Shown: positions 44,309-52,963 of the stretch, one piece after another
Layout: every line of letters begins with the position of its first letter
How positions within the stretch are numbered: the first letter of the stretch is position 1
NCBI GenBank assembly: GCA_965232985.1
Contig: CBDDRC010000049.1
Span: forward strand, 1 to 63,742
Length of the DNA stretch: 63,742 nt
Direction of reading: 5' to 3'
Source of the DNA: JADFDG01 sp965232985
GTDB lineage: Bacteria; Pseudomonadota; Gammaproteobacteria; Pseudomonadales; JADFDG01
Translations under genes and position numbers: made by a program
Notes under the pieces: model-generated
Seen by the model: the letters and a program-made list of their open reading frames with translations, nothing else
The model's database searches: none
Told to the model about the DNA's origin: nothing

Positions 44309-45212
44309 GCGTAACCTTCGCGCCCGGCAACAGCTTGCGGGCCTGTATGCGCAACACCACGGCAACGAAGCGCAACCATACTGCAAGACTCACCAGCCAG
44401 CGCAACATGCCCGGGTACTGATTGCGGAAAAACTTGCCATAGAAACGCATCATTCCGCGATGCTTGTGCCACTCGACGAAAACCGGGCGCGCCACGCTGC
44501 ACGCGCCCTGATCGTGTACCACCGGCGCATCCGGGACGAACAAAATCTTCCACCCCTGCTGCTGAAACCGCATGCACCAATCGAGATCCTCACAGTGCAG
44601 GAAGTAGCCTTCGTCCCACAGCCCGACACTCTCTATTGCCCGACGGCGAACCAGCATAAGCGCACCGGAAATTGCTTCCACCTCAACCGGCCCGCCGGGC
44701 AACGGCTGTTCGTGCAGGTTGAAGTCGGAAAAATATTTCGGCCAGCGCGCGGCAAATCGGTTGAGCCCGAAGGTGCGCACGAGCGATCGCCAGGGTGTTG
44801 GCGCCGCGCGCCGCGCGCCGCCCTGCTCGGTGCCGTCCGGGTTGATCAACCGGCCACCGACCATGCCGGCAGCCGGGTCACCTTGCAGTGCGTTGAGCAT
44901 GCGCTGCAGCGATCCTGCCTGCGGCACACAGTCCGGGTTCAGGAAGAGAAGATATTCCGCCGTTGATGCCGCGATCCCGACGTTACAGCCGGCAGAAAAT
45001 CCGAGGTTGTGGCCCGTGCGGATGATGCGCAGCCGCGCGCTCTGCGGCATCGCCTGTTCGAGCCTGGCCAAGCTGTCATCGTGCGAATCGTTGTCGACGA
45101 CGATAATGCGTGCCGCAGTATCCGCAATCGACGCCACACAACGCGCGAGGAAGGCGCCCGCGTTATAGTTGACGATGATGACGTCACAGTCCGCCGATAA
45201 TACCGGCTGCAT
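44301..45212 (-). CDS. GT2 family glycosyltransferase (WbbL-like)
   Basis: A 303-residue GT-A-fold enzyme. Motifs seen are DVIIVNYNAG at the N-terminus, VVDNDSHDDSL, LNPDCVPQAG (nucleotide-sugar metal site) and EGYFLHCEDLDWCMR, where the ED pair includes the likely catalytic base, as in rhamnosyltransferases of the WbbL type. A hydrophobic C-terminal stretch may associate with the membrane. I chose the ATG at 45212 (MQPVLSADCDV), 29 bases inside the upstream GT1-type gene; sequence before it is not conserved. Substrate unknown; a deoxysugar is a fair guess. Confidence 0.87.
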   Translation of the reverse strand: MQPVLSADCDVIIVNYNAGAFLARCVASIADTAARIIVVDNDSHDDSLARLEQAMPQSARLRIIRTGHNLGFSAGCNVGIAASTAEYLLFLNPDCVPQAGSLQRMLNALQGDPAAGMVGGRLINPDGTEQGGARRAAPTPWRSLVRTFGLNRFAARWPKYFSDFNLHEQPLPGGPVEVEAISGALMLVRRRAIESVGLWDEGYFLHCEDLDWCMRFQQQGWKILFVPDAPVVHDQGACSVARPVFVEWHKHRGMMRFYGKFFRNQYPGMLRWLVSLAVWLRFVAVVLRIQARKLLPGAKVTHE

Positions 45213-46293
45213 CGAAGCGGGCCTCCCAGGAATTATTCGTGCGGAACTCCGCCACGTTTGCGCTCGTCGGCGCAAGTGCGCCTGCCGTCTCGACCAGGCC
45301 AGACAATTGATCGCCGGAGCCAACGAGAAGCACGCCGTCATCGCGCCCGCGCAATGCCATCTCGCCGAATCGCGTCGACACCACGGGCAACCCGAGCGCC
45401 CGGTACTCATAGTACTTAATCGGGTCAACCGATGCCGTCAGCGGCGTCAAACAAAAAGGAATCAGGCCCACCGAAAATTCCGTCATGGCGCGGATCGCCG
45501 CCGCATGATCGCAAGCCGGCGCCAGCGACACGTTTGCCGGCAAGGCGCCGGGCGGTGGCAGATACAGCGGCCCGATCAACCTGACCTGCGCCTGCGGGTT
45601 CTGTTCGGCAATTTTTGTCACCAGTTCCCAGTCGAACCAGGCGCCGATGGTACCCACGTAACCAATCACCCCGGTCTTCGGGCGCGCCGGCAATGCCGCA
45701 ACCGGCGGTAGCGTATCGGTTGCGCAGGCGTTGAGCGCCAGCGTCGCCTCGATATCTTGCGCCGCAAAACGCCCCGCCAGCGCAGTCGAGGAAACCAGCA
45801 CCCGGGAAACCTGCGCGAGGATTTTCCCCTCAAGCCTGCTCATCGAGACTTTCGACAACCCCGAATAGAACGCCGGAAAATCGTCCATCGCGTCATAGAC
45901 TGCCGACACGCCTGCCGCGCCGCGCAACACATCCAGCGCGAGCGCGGATGGCTTGCCAATGCAGATGACGGCGGCGCCCGCCGCCAGAAAATCGCTGACA
46001 CGTTCCAGGGTATTGCACCACAACGGGCGATTGATGAAGGTCGAGCCGGGCAATGGCTCGATCGGGAGCGCCCTGGGCCGGACGACGTGCAGCCAATCGG
46101 GCACAACGATATCGACAGGTTCATCGGCGCGACCAACCCGTCGCCAGTCAGCGGCAGTCGGCAAACGCGTCGGATAAGGATCGACCCACAGCACCTCGCC
46201 GCGGGTGCGCGCGCGAAACCATCTCACGAAGTGATGCGGACGCTGGGCGTAGCTCGCCCACGGAACCGGCGAGAGATAAACCAGTCGCCTCAA
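45184..46293 (-). CDS. GT4-like glycosyltransferase
   Basis: A 369-residue GT-B-fold protein. The N-terminal part (WASYAQRPHHFVRWF) and the block VYDAMDDFPAFYSGL are shared with a family of polysaccharide glycosyltransferases, and the C-terminal half has IGYVGTIGAWFDWELV and DPIKYYEYRALGLPVVST, which correspond to the donor-binding region. The same architecture occurs in the middle of the large fusion protein at 57259-61662 (WHFRHQRPQQLAQALA, YDCMDHHEGF, NPVKVYEYLSAGKP), so the two are paralogues. Its start overlaps the wecB stop by four bases. Confidence 0.87.
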   Translation of the reverse strand: MRRLVYLSPVPWASYAQRPHHFVRWFRARTRGEVLWVDPYPTRLPTAADWRRVGRADEPVDIVVPDWLHVVRPRALPIEPLPGSTFINRPLWCNTLERVSDFLAAGAAVICIGKPSALALDVLRGAAGVSAVYDAMDDFPAFYSGLSKVSMSRLEGKILAQVSRVLVSSTALAGRFAAQDIEATLALNACATDTLPPVAALPARPKTGVIGYVGTIGAWFDWELVTKIAEQNPQAQVRLIGPLYLPPPGALPANVSLAPACDHAAAIRAMTEFSVGLIPFCLTPLTASVDPIKYYEYRALGLPVVSTRFGEMALRGRDDGVLLVGSGDQLSGLVETAGALAPTSANVAEFRTNNSWEARFDAAGIIGGL

Positions 46294-47396
46294 GAAAAAT
46301 GCTCTCGCAATACTTTGGCGATGCGTTCAGCACCGTGGCCGTCGCCGTAGGGTGAAACACCGCGAGCCATCGCCCGGTACGCAACGTCGTCATCCAGCAG
46401 CCGTTGCGCTTCGGTCATGATGCGCTGGTAATCGGACCCCACCAGTTTCACGACGCCGGCATCCACGGCTTCCGGCCGTTCCGTTTCCTCGCGCAGCACC
46501 AGCACCGGCTTGCCCAGCGCCGGTGCTTCTTCCTGCACGCCACCGGAATCACTGATGATGAAGTGCGCGCGCTTCATGGCAGCGATGAATGGCGCGTAGT
46601 CGAGCGGATCGCACAACGTGAAGTTGGCGCACTTGCCCAGCATCTCGTGCGCCACATCCTTGACGTTCGGATTCGGGTGCACCGGGTACAGGAACTGCAC
46701 GTCCGGGTTGCGGACCGCGAGATCGTGCAGCGCCCGGCAGATGTTGCGGAAGGGCTCGCCGAAATTTTCGCGCCGGTGCGCCGTGACCAGCACCATCCGC
46801 TTGTCCGGATCCAGCGCGACATCGAGCGTGAGTTCGCGCGACGCCGTCATCAGCAGCGCATCGATGACGGTATTGCCGGTAACGACGATGGCGGTATCGG
46901 CAACGCCTTCGCGCAGGAGGTTCTGTCGCGAACTTTCCGTCGGCGCAAAATGCCAGCGCGCCAGCCGACCCGCAATCACGCGGTTCGCCTCTTCCGGAAA
47001 GGGATTCTGCATGTCGCCGGTACGCAGCCCAGCCTCGACGTGGCCGATCGGGATACGGTGATAGAAAGAGGCAAGCGCCGCAGTCATGACGGTGGTGGTG
47101 TCGCCCTGCACCAGGACCACGTCCGGCTTTTCGGCGGTCAGCACATCGTCAAGGTCGAGCAGCAGGCGCGCTGTCAGTGTCGTCAGCGCCTGGTTCGGTC
47201 GCATGATGTCGAGATCGATGTCCGGCTCGATGCCGAAAAAGGTGAGTACCTGGTCGAGCATGTGGCGATGCTGCGCCGTGGCCAGCACGCGCACCTCAGC
47301 CCAGGGCTCCTGCTTGAGCGCAAGAATCACCGGGGCCATTTTGATGGCCTCGGGGCGGGTGCCGACGACACACAATACTTTCCGTTTCTTGGTCAC
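46290..47396 (-). CDS. wecB: UDP-N-acetylglucosamine 2-epimerase (non-hydrolysing)
   Basis: WecB interconverts UDP-GlcNAc and UDP-ManNAc, so ManNAc or a derived sugar is probably part of the exported glycan. The 368-residue product has VVGTRPEAIKMAPVI at the N-terminus, VQGDTTTVMTAALASFY, HVEAGLRTGDMQNPFPEE (with catalytic acids), and SDSGGVQEEAPALGKPVLVLRE. Length is normal. The start is one of two adjacent GTG codons (47399 or 47396); GGAAGA upstream favours 47396. The 225-base gap before it holds no gene; it has a TATTAT box but no convincing -35. Confidence 0.95.
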   Translation of the reverse strand: MTKKRKVLCVVGTRPEAIKMAPVILALKQEPWAEVRVLATAQHRHMLDQVLTFFGIEPDIDLDIMRPNQALTTLTARLLLDLDDVLTAEKPDVVLVQGDTTTVMTAALASFYHRIPIGHVEAGLRTGDMQNPFPEEANRVIAGRLARWHFAPTESSRQNLLREGVADTAIVVTGNTVIDALLMTASRELTLDVALDPDKRMVLVTAHRRENFGEPFRNICRALHDLAVRNPDVQFLYPVHPNPNVKDVAHEMLGKCANFTLCDPLDYAPFIAAMKRAHFIISDSGGVQEEAPALGKPVLVLREETERPEAVDAGVVKLVGSDYQRIMTEAQRLLDDDVAYRAMARGVSPYGDGHGAERIAKVLREHFS

Positions 47397-47621
47397 CACG
47401 CTCTTCCACCTGCGAAACCCGGAACGAAGATACAACCACGGCCTCTGGCTCCGGCCGCGACATGGCTGCCGATAATACCGCGAAGCGACGATGAGGCCGC
47501 TCACGATTTGGCAAGGCGCGCCCCGGCAGATGCCATGACCTGCCCTCGCCGACCCGTCTGCACAGCAACACACGAGGGGCGCCCGACCGCCGGAGCCATC
47601 AACCTGCCCGGCCCGTATCGA

Positions 47622-49079
47622 TTACTTCGCGGCGCCTTGACACGTCAACAGCACGGCGTTTGTCGTATCAACGGCAACCGCATCCGTGAATGCAACAAAG
47701 GCCTTCGGTCCTTGCTTTGCGCAAAATTCAGCGACCAATTGATCCTCCGGCTTTTCCAGAACTGCGCTGAGGGTCTGGTCATTTGCCAAAATCTTGATCG
47801 AATAACCCGGGCCATATGAAAACGGATTGAAATACGGCTCAACGCCCGATATGAAAATAGTGCTCTCGCCGGGAAATCCACTCATCAGTGGCCGGAACGA
47901 CTCGAATTGAGCTCGTGTTACCTGGCCTTTGGCGAGCGTGGCGTTGACTACGTTCCTGTTCCAGTCGCTACCCCCCGGGACAACCACCAGGATCACCGAA
48001 ACTGTCAGCGCGATAACCGTCGCCGGGATACCCCTCCCGACCAGCCCGCCAATGGCAATTGCCAGGAAAAAATGGGGCGCATACAGATAAAGCGGATCCA
48101 GGTGATTTGACAGCAATAACGTCGGGCCCAACAGTATCGCAAATCCCGCCAACCCAACGACCATGACGCGCCAACCGCCCGCCATCGAAACCACGCCGCC
48201 AAACAGGAGCGCGGCGCATAAAGCTGCAGCACCATAAGCACCGAACACTTCCATGTAAAAGACATCGCCGACATAGACTGCCAGGTTCTTGAACACATCG
48301 AGAAAATGCAGCGCGTATGGGTTTGGTGTTCCAGCCGGCAATGACGGTGTGTCGGCAAACAGATAGACATACCTGCCTGCAAGAAGCGCCGTAACAACAA
48401 AGTAGGGAAGCAACTCCCTGAGCGACGCCAGGATCCCGCGCCTCCCAAGCAGCACGCTCATCAGCAGCATCACCACCACCAGGCCGATGGCAAACTCCTT
48501 GGTGCGTATGGCAAGGAAGTAGGTGGCTATTCCAAGAATATCAATTCGCCAGTCATTGTTCCGGGCTTGCGCAAGCTGCCGAAAAAGAACGGCCAGAAGA
48601 CAGAGGGTGGCGCCCAGCAAATCGAACATTGCCGCCGTCCAGAACACGGCATTGTTCGATGAAATCCAAGTGGCGGCCAGAATACCCGCCAAAGCGGCCC
48701 CTGGGCGACTCATATGCGGCCTTGCTATCAGGAAAACAAGAACGCAATTCAGCGCATGAATACCGACCTGAAAAAGCTGGAAGCTGCGCCATTCCAGCCC
48801 GAACATGCCGTACATGAACTTGATCATGACGGCGCCCACAGGGCGGTCGTTGTATATCCGCTCCGGCATCAGCGAAAACAATTCGCCAAACGTCTTGAAT
48901 GTCGCCCGGTGCAGCCACGCCCAGTCATCGGCAAGAAAAAACAGGTGGGAATTAACGTGCGAAAAACCCACAAACACAACCGCCAACACGATGACTGCCA
49001 TGTATATGTCATCATTCTTTCCAGTCTGCCCGGCAACGCCCGCCGACCGGGAAGAAGGCGGGGTATTTTCGCTATTCAT
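47622..49079 (-). CDS. GT-C-fold membrane glycosyltransferase, GtrC-like
   Basis: A 485-residue polytopic membrane protein with about ten hydrophobic segments and a soluble C-terminal part (about 385-485). The first external loop carries LADDWAWLHRAT, the Asp pair expected in GT-C enzymes that use polyprenyl-phosphate sugars, then NDRPVGAVMIKFMYG. Its position after gtrB- and gtrA-like genes makes it the likely serotype-specific transferase of a GtrABC-type cassette that glucosylates (or otherwise glycosylates) the glycan in the periplasm. The GC content is lower than in the housekeeping part. No close family could be named. Confidence 0.72.
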   Translation of the reverse strand: MNSENTPPSSRSAGVAGQTGKNDDIYMAVIVLAVVFVGFSHVNSHLFFLADDWAWLHRATFKTFGELFSLMPERIYNDRPVGAVMIKFMYGMFGLEWRSFQLFQVGIHALNCVLVFLIARPHMSRPGAALAGILAATWISSNNAVFWTAAMFDLLGATLCLLAVLFRQLAQARNNDWRIDILGIATYFLAIRTKEFAIGLVVVMLLMSVLLGRRGILASLRELLPYFVVTALLAGRYVYLFADTPSLPAGTPNPYALHFLDVFKNLAVYVGDVFYMEVFGAYGAAALCAALLFGGVVSMAGGWRVMVVGLAGFAILLGPTLLLSNHLDPLYLYAPHFFLAIAIGGLVGRGIPATVIALTVSVILVVVPGGSDWNRNVVNATLAKGQVTRAQFESFRPLMSGFPGESTIFISGVEPYFNPFSYGPGYSIKILANDQTLSAVLEKPEDQLVAEFCAKQGPKAFVAFTDAVAVDTTNAVLLTCQGAAK

Positions 49080-49178
49080 GGCAATCCCTGATTAAGTTCA
49101 GAACGCTGGCCTGACAATGGAATGGATGACGGTCGACATATTCTTCAGCCGCCGCCAGGAATCGACAATATTTCCACC

Positions 49179-49568
49179 TCAACCATCCGTGGCGCGAGGC
49201 GTCCTGAAGGCATAGTGTTTGTTGAGCAGGTAAAATACGACCGTATAAACAACCATGGCAAATATCTGGGCGATCTCGGCCGGGATCAGCAGCAACCTGT
49301 AGCACACGAAAAGTGCCGCCTGGTTGATTGCGAACGCTAGCGCAAATGACACGATGAATCGCAGCGCGGAAGCCGAGGCAGATCCTGAAACGACAAAAAC
49401 AAAAAACCTGTTGAGCAGAAAGGCAACGCAAAGGCCAAATGCGTAGCCAAGGGCATTGGCAGCTTCCGGACTCCAGTTGAGCCCGCGCAACGCAACCAGA
49501 AAAACGCCATAACCAACCACGGTATTGACTACGCCGGCCACCAGGTACTTCAAAAACTGCTTGGACAT
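49179..49568 (-). CDS. GtrA-family polyprenyl-phosphate-sugar flippase
   Basis: A 129-residue protein with four membrane helices and the GtrA landmarks FLKYLVAGVVNTVVGYGVF at the N-terminus, the central LLNRFFVF, and LLNKHYAFR at the end. GtrA proteins are thought to move undecaprenyl-phosphate-glucose to the periplasmic face. It follows the gtrB-like gene by 32 bases and precedes the GT-C gene by 99, completing the set. Confidence 0.9.
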   Translation of the reverse strand: MSKQFLKYLVAGVVNTVVGYGVFLVALRGLNWSPEAANALGYAFGLCVAFLLNRFFVFVVSGSASASALRFIVSFALAFAINQAALFVCYRLLLIPAEIAQIFAMVVYTVVFYLLNKHYAFRTPRATDG

Positions 49569-49600
49569 CGATTGCCTCTTGTACCGCTGCTACACGGGCA

Positions 49601-50557
49601 TTATTTGCCCGGCGCTGCGCGCCCGCCGTATTGCTTCCTGATCAGGTACAGGGGCCTGTGTTTTGATTCGATATAGATTCTGCCGATGTATTCACCCAGC
49701 ATGCCCAGGCCAATCAACTGCAGGCTTCCGAAGAACAGCACTGCCACCAACAGAGACGCGTAACCCGGAACATCCACGCCATACAGAAGCGTTCTGGCGA
49801 CAACGAATATCGCGTAGGAAACCGTGGCCAGGGCGCCTATGCCGCCGATATAAGACCAGAGCTTGAGGGGGGCCGCGCTGAAGCTGGTAATGCCTTCAAG
49901 GGCAAAATTCCATAACTTCCAGCCCGAGAACTTCGTAGTTCCCGCCACACGGGGGCTTCTCGCGTAATCCAGCGTTACCGTTTTGAAGCCGACCCACGCA
50001 AAGAGCCCCTTCATGAACCTGTGCCGCTCGGGCAATTGCTTGAGCGCATCCACGACAACCCGGTCAATCAGGCGGAAATCGCCCACGTTCTCGGGGATTT
50101 GTATGGTTGAAAGACGATTGTGGAGACGGTAGAAGCCTTCGGCCGTTTTCCGCTTGAGGAACGAGTCTGAACTTCGGTCCACCCTTCGCGCCAACACGAC
50201 CTCTGCGCCCCGGGCCCACTCGCCGATCATCTTCGGTATGAATTCGGGGGGGTCTTGCAAGTCCGCATCAATGGGGATGACGGCATCGCCGGTGGACGCA
50301 TCGATGCCGGCGGTCAGCGCCGCTTCCTTGCCGAAATTCCTGGACAATTCAATGACCCAAAAGCGCTCGTCCTGCGCCGAGACGAGAATCAGTTTTGCCA
50401 GCGTGTCATCCCGACTTCCGTCATCGACGCAGACTACTTCGAAGTCGATGTCCGGCATGCTGTCGAGCATGGGGCAAATGGCTTCGTAAAACAGGCGTAC
50501 GCCATCCCCTTCATTGAAGAACGGGGCGACTATCGATATTTTCGGTCGCTTGTCCAT
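49601..50557 (-). CDS. GtrB-like undecaprenyl-phosphate glycosyltransferase
   Basis: A 318-residue GT2 enzyme with two C-terminal membrane helices (about 230-255 and 265-290), the GtrB/DPM1-like architecture. Motifs include VAPFFNEGDG, VDDGSRDDTL, LSRNFGKEAALTAGID, the metal site DADLQDPPE, and RHRFMKGLFAWVGF. It should transfer a hexose, most often glucose, from UDP to undecaprenyl phosphate, for flipping by the GtrA-like protein encoded next. Length is typical. Confidence 0.92.
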   Translation of the reverse strand: MDKRPKISIVAPFFNEGDGVRLFYEAICPMLDSMPDIDFEVVCVDDGSRDDTLAKLILVSAQDERFWVIELSRNFGKEAALTAGIDASTGDAVIPIDADLQDPPEFIPKMIGEWARGAEVVLARRVDRSSDSFLKRKTAEGFYRLHNRLSTIQIPENVGDFRLIDRVVVDALKQLPERHRFMKGLFAWVGFKTVTLDYARSPRVAGTTKFSGWKLWNFALEGITSFSAAPLKLWSYIGGIGALATVSYAIFVVARTLLYGVDVPGYASLLVAVLFFGSLQLIGLGMLGEYIGRIYIESKHRPLYLIRKQYGGRAAPGK

Positions 50558-50632
50558 ATAACGACTGCCTCTGTGCGCGAATTGCGCAATTGCATTCCAT
50601 CCTGCCCGTAGGAACCGCTACTGCCCGGTATT

Positions 50633-51583
50633 TCAGGGCATCCGGGTATGCAGGGCGCTGCGTGGCACGTTGCCTACATCAAACGACAAGAATGACAGCA
50701 GCAACTGGAAACCCATGATGATCGGCAAGGCCGCCAGCATGACGGTGCCGCTCGATGCCGCGCGCTGCTCTTCTGCAGCAGTAATCCAGCCGCTGACGCC
50801 GAACACAGTGCCGAAGATGACCAGCAGCAGGCCGACCAACAACTCAATCGAGCCTGCATTCAGGTCGCGCAGGTAATATTTGTAGATGATACGTTTCAGG
50901 AAGCGCACAAAATAAAGTTTTGGGAATGTCAGCAGCACGCGACCAATATCAAGATTGCTTTCTTCGCTGCCGTAGCGGGCCGGTATGGGAATATCCATGA
51001 CCACGGCGTTGATGGTGCCGAGGCGGAACAACATGTCCGACTCGAAAAAATAACGCGGGCTTATTTTCTTCACCTGCAGCAACGGCAGCAACTTGGCGTG
51101 CAACGCCGTGTAGCCGTTGGTCGGATCCATCACATCCCAGTAGCCACTGGAAATCTTGTTAACCAGTGACAGGCCGGAATTACCGAGCAAGCGCAGCTTC
51201 GGCATCTGGCTCAGGTATTCAAGACTGAAAAAACGATTGCCCTTGGTGTAGTCGGCAAGACCACTGGCGATCGGCTTGACCAGTGCCGCCAGGTAGGCCG
51301 GGTCCATCTGGTCGTCGCCGTCCATCTTGACCAGGATGCTGTGACCGTCCTTTGCGGCAGCGAGATAGCCGGAAAGCGTGGCGCCGCCGACACCCTGGTT
51401 CACCGCGTGCCTGACCACATGCACTTTCGGATCCGGGCGATGCTCGGTGACGAAGTCACCGGTGCCCTCCGGGCAACAATCGTCAACAACGTAGATTGCA
51501 TCGACAGCATCCCGTACGCCGTCGATCACGGCGAGGATGTGATTGCGTACGCGAAAGCAGGGAATGATCACGGCGATTGTCAT
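50633..51583 (-). CDS. Membrane GT2 glycosyltransferase (ArnC/DPM-like)
   Basis: A 316-residue GT2 enzyme with VIIPCFRVRNHILAVI at the N-terminus, VDDCCPEGTGDF, NQGVGGATLSGY, the metal site KMDGDDQMDP, and two C-terminal membrane helices (about 225-250 and 275-300). This layout is that of polyprenyl-phosphate glycosyltransferases. It differs clearly from the GtrB-like gene next door, so two lipid-linked donors are probably made. A PIG-L deacetylase and an SMR-type flippase are encoded just upstream in the same direction. The ATG at 51583 was chosen because upstream sequence is not protein-like; a TACAAT box lies 58 bases before it. Confidence 0.87.
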   Translation of the reverse strand: MTIAVIIPCFRVRNHILAVIDGVRDAVDAIYVVDDCCPEGTGDFVTEHRPDPKVHVVRHAVNQGVGGATLSGYLAAAKDGHSILVKMDGDDQMDPAYLAALVKPIASGLADYTKGNRFFSLEYLSQMPKLRLLGNSGLSLVNKISSGYWDVMDPTNGYTALHAKLLPLLQVKKISPRYFFESDMLFRLGTINAVVMDIPIPARYGSEESNLDIGRVLLTFPKLYFVRFLKRIIYKYYLRDLNAGSIELLVGLLLVIFGTVFGVSGWITAAEEQRAASSGTVMLAALPIIMGFQLLLSFLSFDVGNVPRSALHTRMP

Positions 51584-51716
51584 GATGCTGTCTTCGGCTA
51601 TTTCGCGGCGGATGGCGGCGAACGAGGTTCTGAGAACGATATTGTACACGGCACGGCAGTTCCGCATGTCACCACCCAGTGCGGGGCAGCCCGGCATGCC
51701 GAAGATCTGGCGGCCA

Positions 51717-52514
51717 CTACCTGACCACAGCCGCGTCGCTGTCGAGCAGAGCACTCACCGCAATCATGAATTCATCGAAGCGCAGGGCGTTGCGACGCTC
51801 ATAGAGCAATGCTCCCTCGTGCGGCCGCTCGCGCACCCGACGGAGCGATACCGGCTGTACCGCCTGCACGCCCCTGATGACATATTGAATGAACACGAAG
51901 GGAAACAGTCCCACCCAGGTCTTCCACTGCGTCGGATAGCCGAGACAGTGACGCACATAGCGCATCCGATTCGCCGGGGAAATCGCCAGCAGCCTAGGGC
52001 TTCCATTCGCAGCCAACGGCGACATAACCCTGAACAACATGCCTGGCAGGGCATAGCCGTTGTACAGGGAAAACTGGTAGGCGCGATCAATCAAGCCGAG
52101 ACGCCGAGCGGCAACGATGCCGACAATATGGGCTGCATCATGGTCCTGGTGACCGCCCTCCCATGCCGGCAGGTAAATCTGCGCAATGACGCCTTGGGTT
52201 CGCATCAGCGCGACAAGCAGGTCGCAGGCATGCGACACGTGCAAATGCAACTTTCCGTCCCCGATCGCTGCCTGCTCTCCAACGAAATGAATGCGTTCTG
52301 CCCTGACGCCAAAACTGTCGAGTACAGCGCAACTCTCCGCATTGCGGGGAGCGACGGGCTGCCCGCCATAGTCACCACTGGTCAAATATACGCAGGTCGC
52401 GACCCGCCCTGCACTACGGGTCTGTTCCAGTAACCCAAAAGCCGCGTACTCATCGTCCTGATGTGCAAACAGGAAGATATCAGTCGCCGCGCTCTCCGCC
52501 TCCGGGATGTCCAC
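51717..52514 (-). CDS. PIG-L (LmbE)-family N-acetyl-sugar deacetylase
   Basis: PIG-L enzymes are zinc hydrolases that remove acetyl from N-acetylglucosaminyl lipids or small glycosides. The 265-residue product has the metal motif AHQDDE near residue 18 (AHPDDE in most members), the strand YLTSGDYGG, and GGHQDHDAAH with the second metal/catalytic residues. The C-terminal half contains a hydrophobic stretch (WKTWVGLFPFVFIQYVI) that may touch the membrane. Set between a polyprenyl-phosphate GT2 and an SMR-like flippase, it takes the place that ArnD has in the Arn pathway. Substrate is inferred, not shown. Confidence 0.88.
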   Translation of the reverse strand: MDIPEAESAATDIFLFAHQDDEYAAFGLLEQTRSAGRVATCVYLTSGDYGGQPVAPRNAESCAVLDSFGVRAERIHFVGEQAAIGDGKLHLHVSHACDLLVALMRTQGVIAQIYLPAWEGGHQDHDAAHIVGIVAARRLGLIDRAYQFSLYNGYALPGMLFRVMSPLAANGSPRLLAISPANRMRYVRHCLGYPTQWKTWVGLFPFVFIQYVIRGVQAVQPVSLRRVRERPHEGALLYERRNALRFDEFMIAVSALLDSDAAVVR

Positions 52515-52553
52515 GCGATTCCCTCCACGCTCGAAATATTCGGGCTCAACTGG

Positions 52554-52907
52554 TCAGCTGAGTGAAGTGATTACCACGATGCCACCGATGATGAGGGCGA
52601 CGCCGATGAAGTAATAGGAGCTGACCATTTCCCCGTAGAACAGGTAGCCCATGAGCGGCACTGCGACGAAGCTCAGCGCCATAACCGGGTAAGCGCGGTT
52701 GAGCTCCACGAATCGCAGCACATAGATCCACGCCAACGTTGTGACGCCATAGATGAAGAAGGCCAACACCGTAAACATGAGGACGCGCGGATGCATCCAC
52801 GTGCCGGCGGCGGCCATTTCAATCGCGACCTTCTTGAACAGGATCTGCCCGACCGAAAGGGCGAGCACGCAACTGATTGTTATGAGCAGGTGCTGGATTG
52901 GCATCAT
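52554..52907 (-). CDS. SMR/ArnE-like small membrane transporter (probable lipid-sugar flippase)
   Basis: A 117-residue protein with four membrane helices, beginning LLITISCVLALSVGQILFKK and with LRFVELNRAYPVMALSFV in helix three. The Gln-x-Leu-x-Lys in helix one and the Ala-Tyr-Pro in helix three are typical of ArnE/ArnF and related half-EamA proteins, which flip undecaprenyl-phosphate-linked amino sugars. AAGG precedes the tandem ATG codons (52907 or 52904). Only one such gene is present, whereas Arn flippase uses an ArnE/ArnF pair, so a homodimer is expected. Confidence 0.82.
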   Translation of the reverse strand: MMPIQHLLITISCVLALSVGQILFKKVAIEMAAAGTWMHPRVLMFTVLAFFIYGVTTLAWIYVLRFVELNRAYPVMALSFVAVPLMGYLFYGEMVSSYYFIGVALIIGGIVVITSLS

Positions 52908-52963
52908 TTAACCTTTTAGCTTATATATGACACGTCACTTCGTCGCGGGCTGGCGAACACGGC

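Noticed and set aside
45704..45714. Sequence GGCGGTAGCGT, resembling the ops element that recruits RfaH to polysaccharide operons
   Set aside because: It lies on the plus strand inside a minus-strand coding gene, so it is in the wrong orientation and position; chance in GC-rich DNA is likely.
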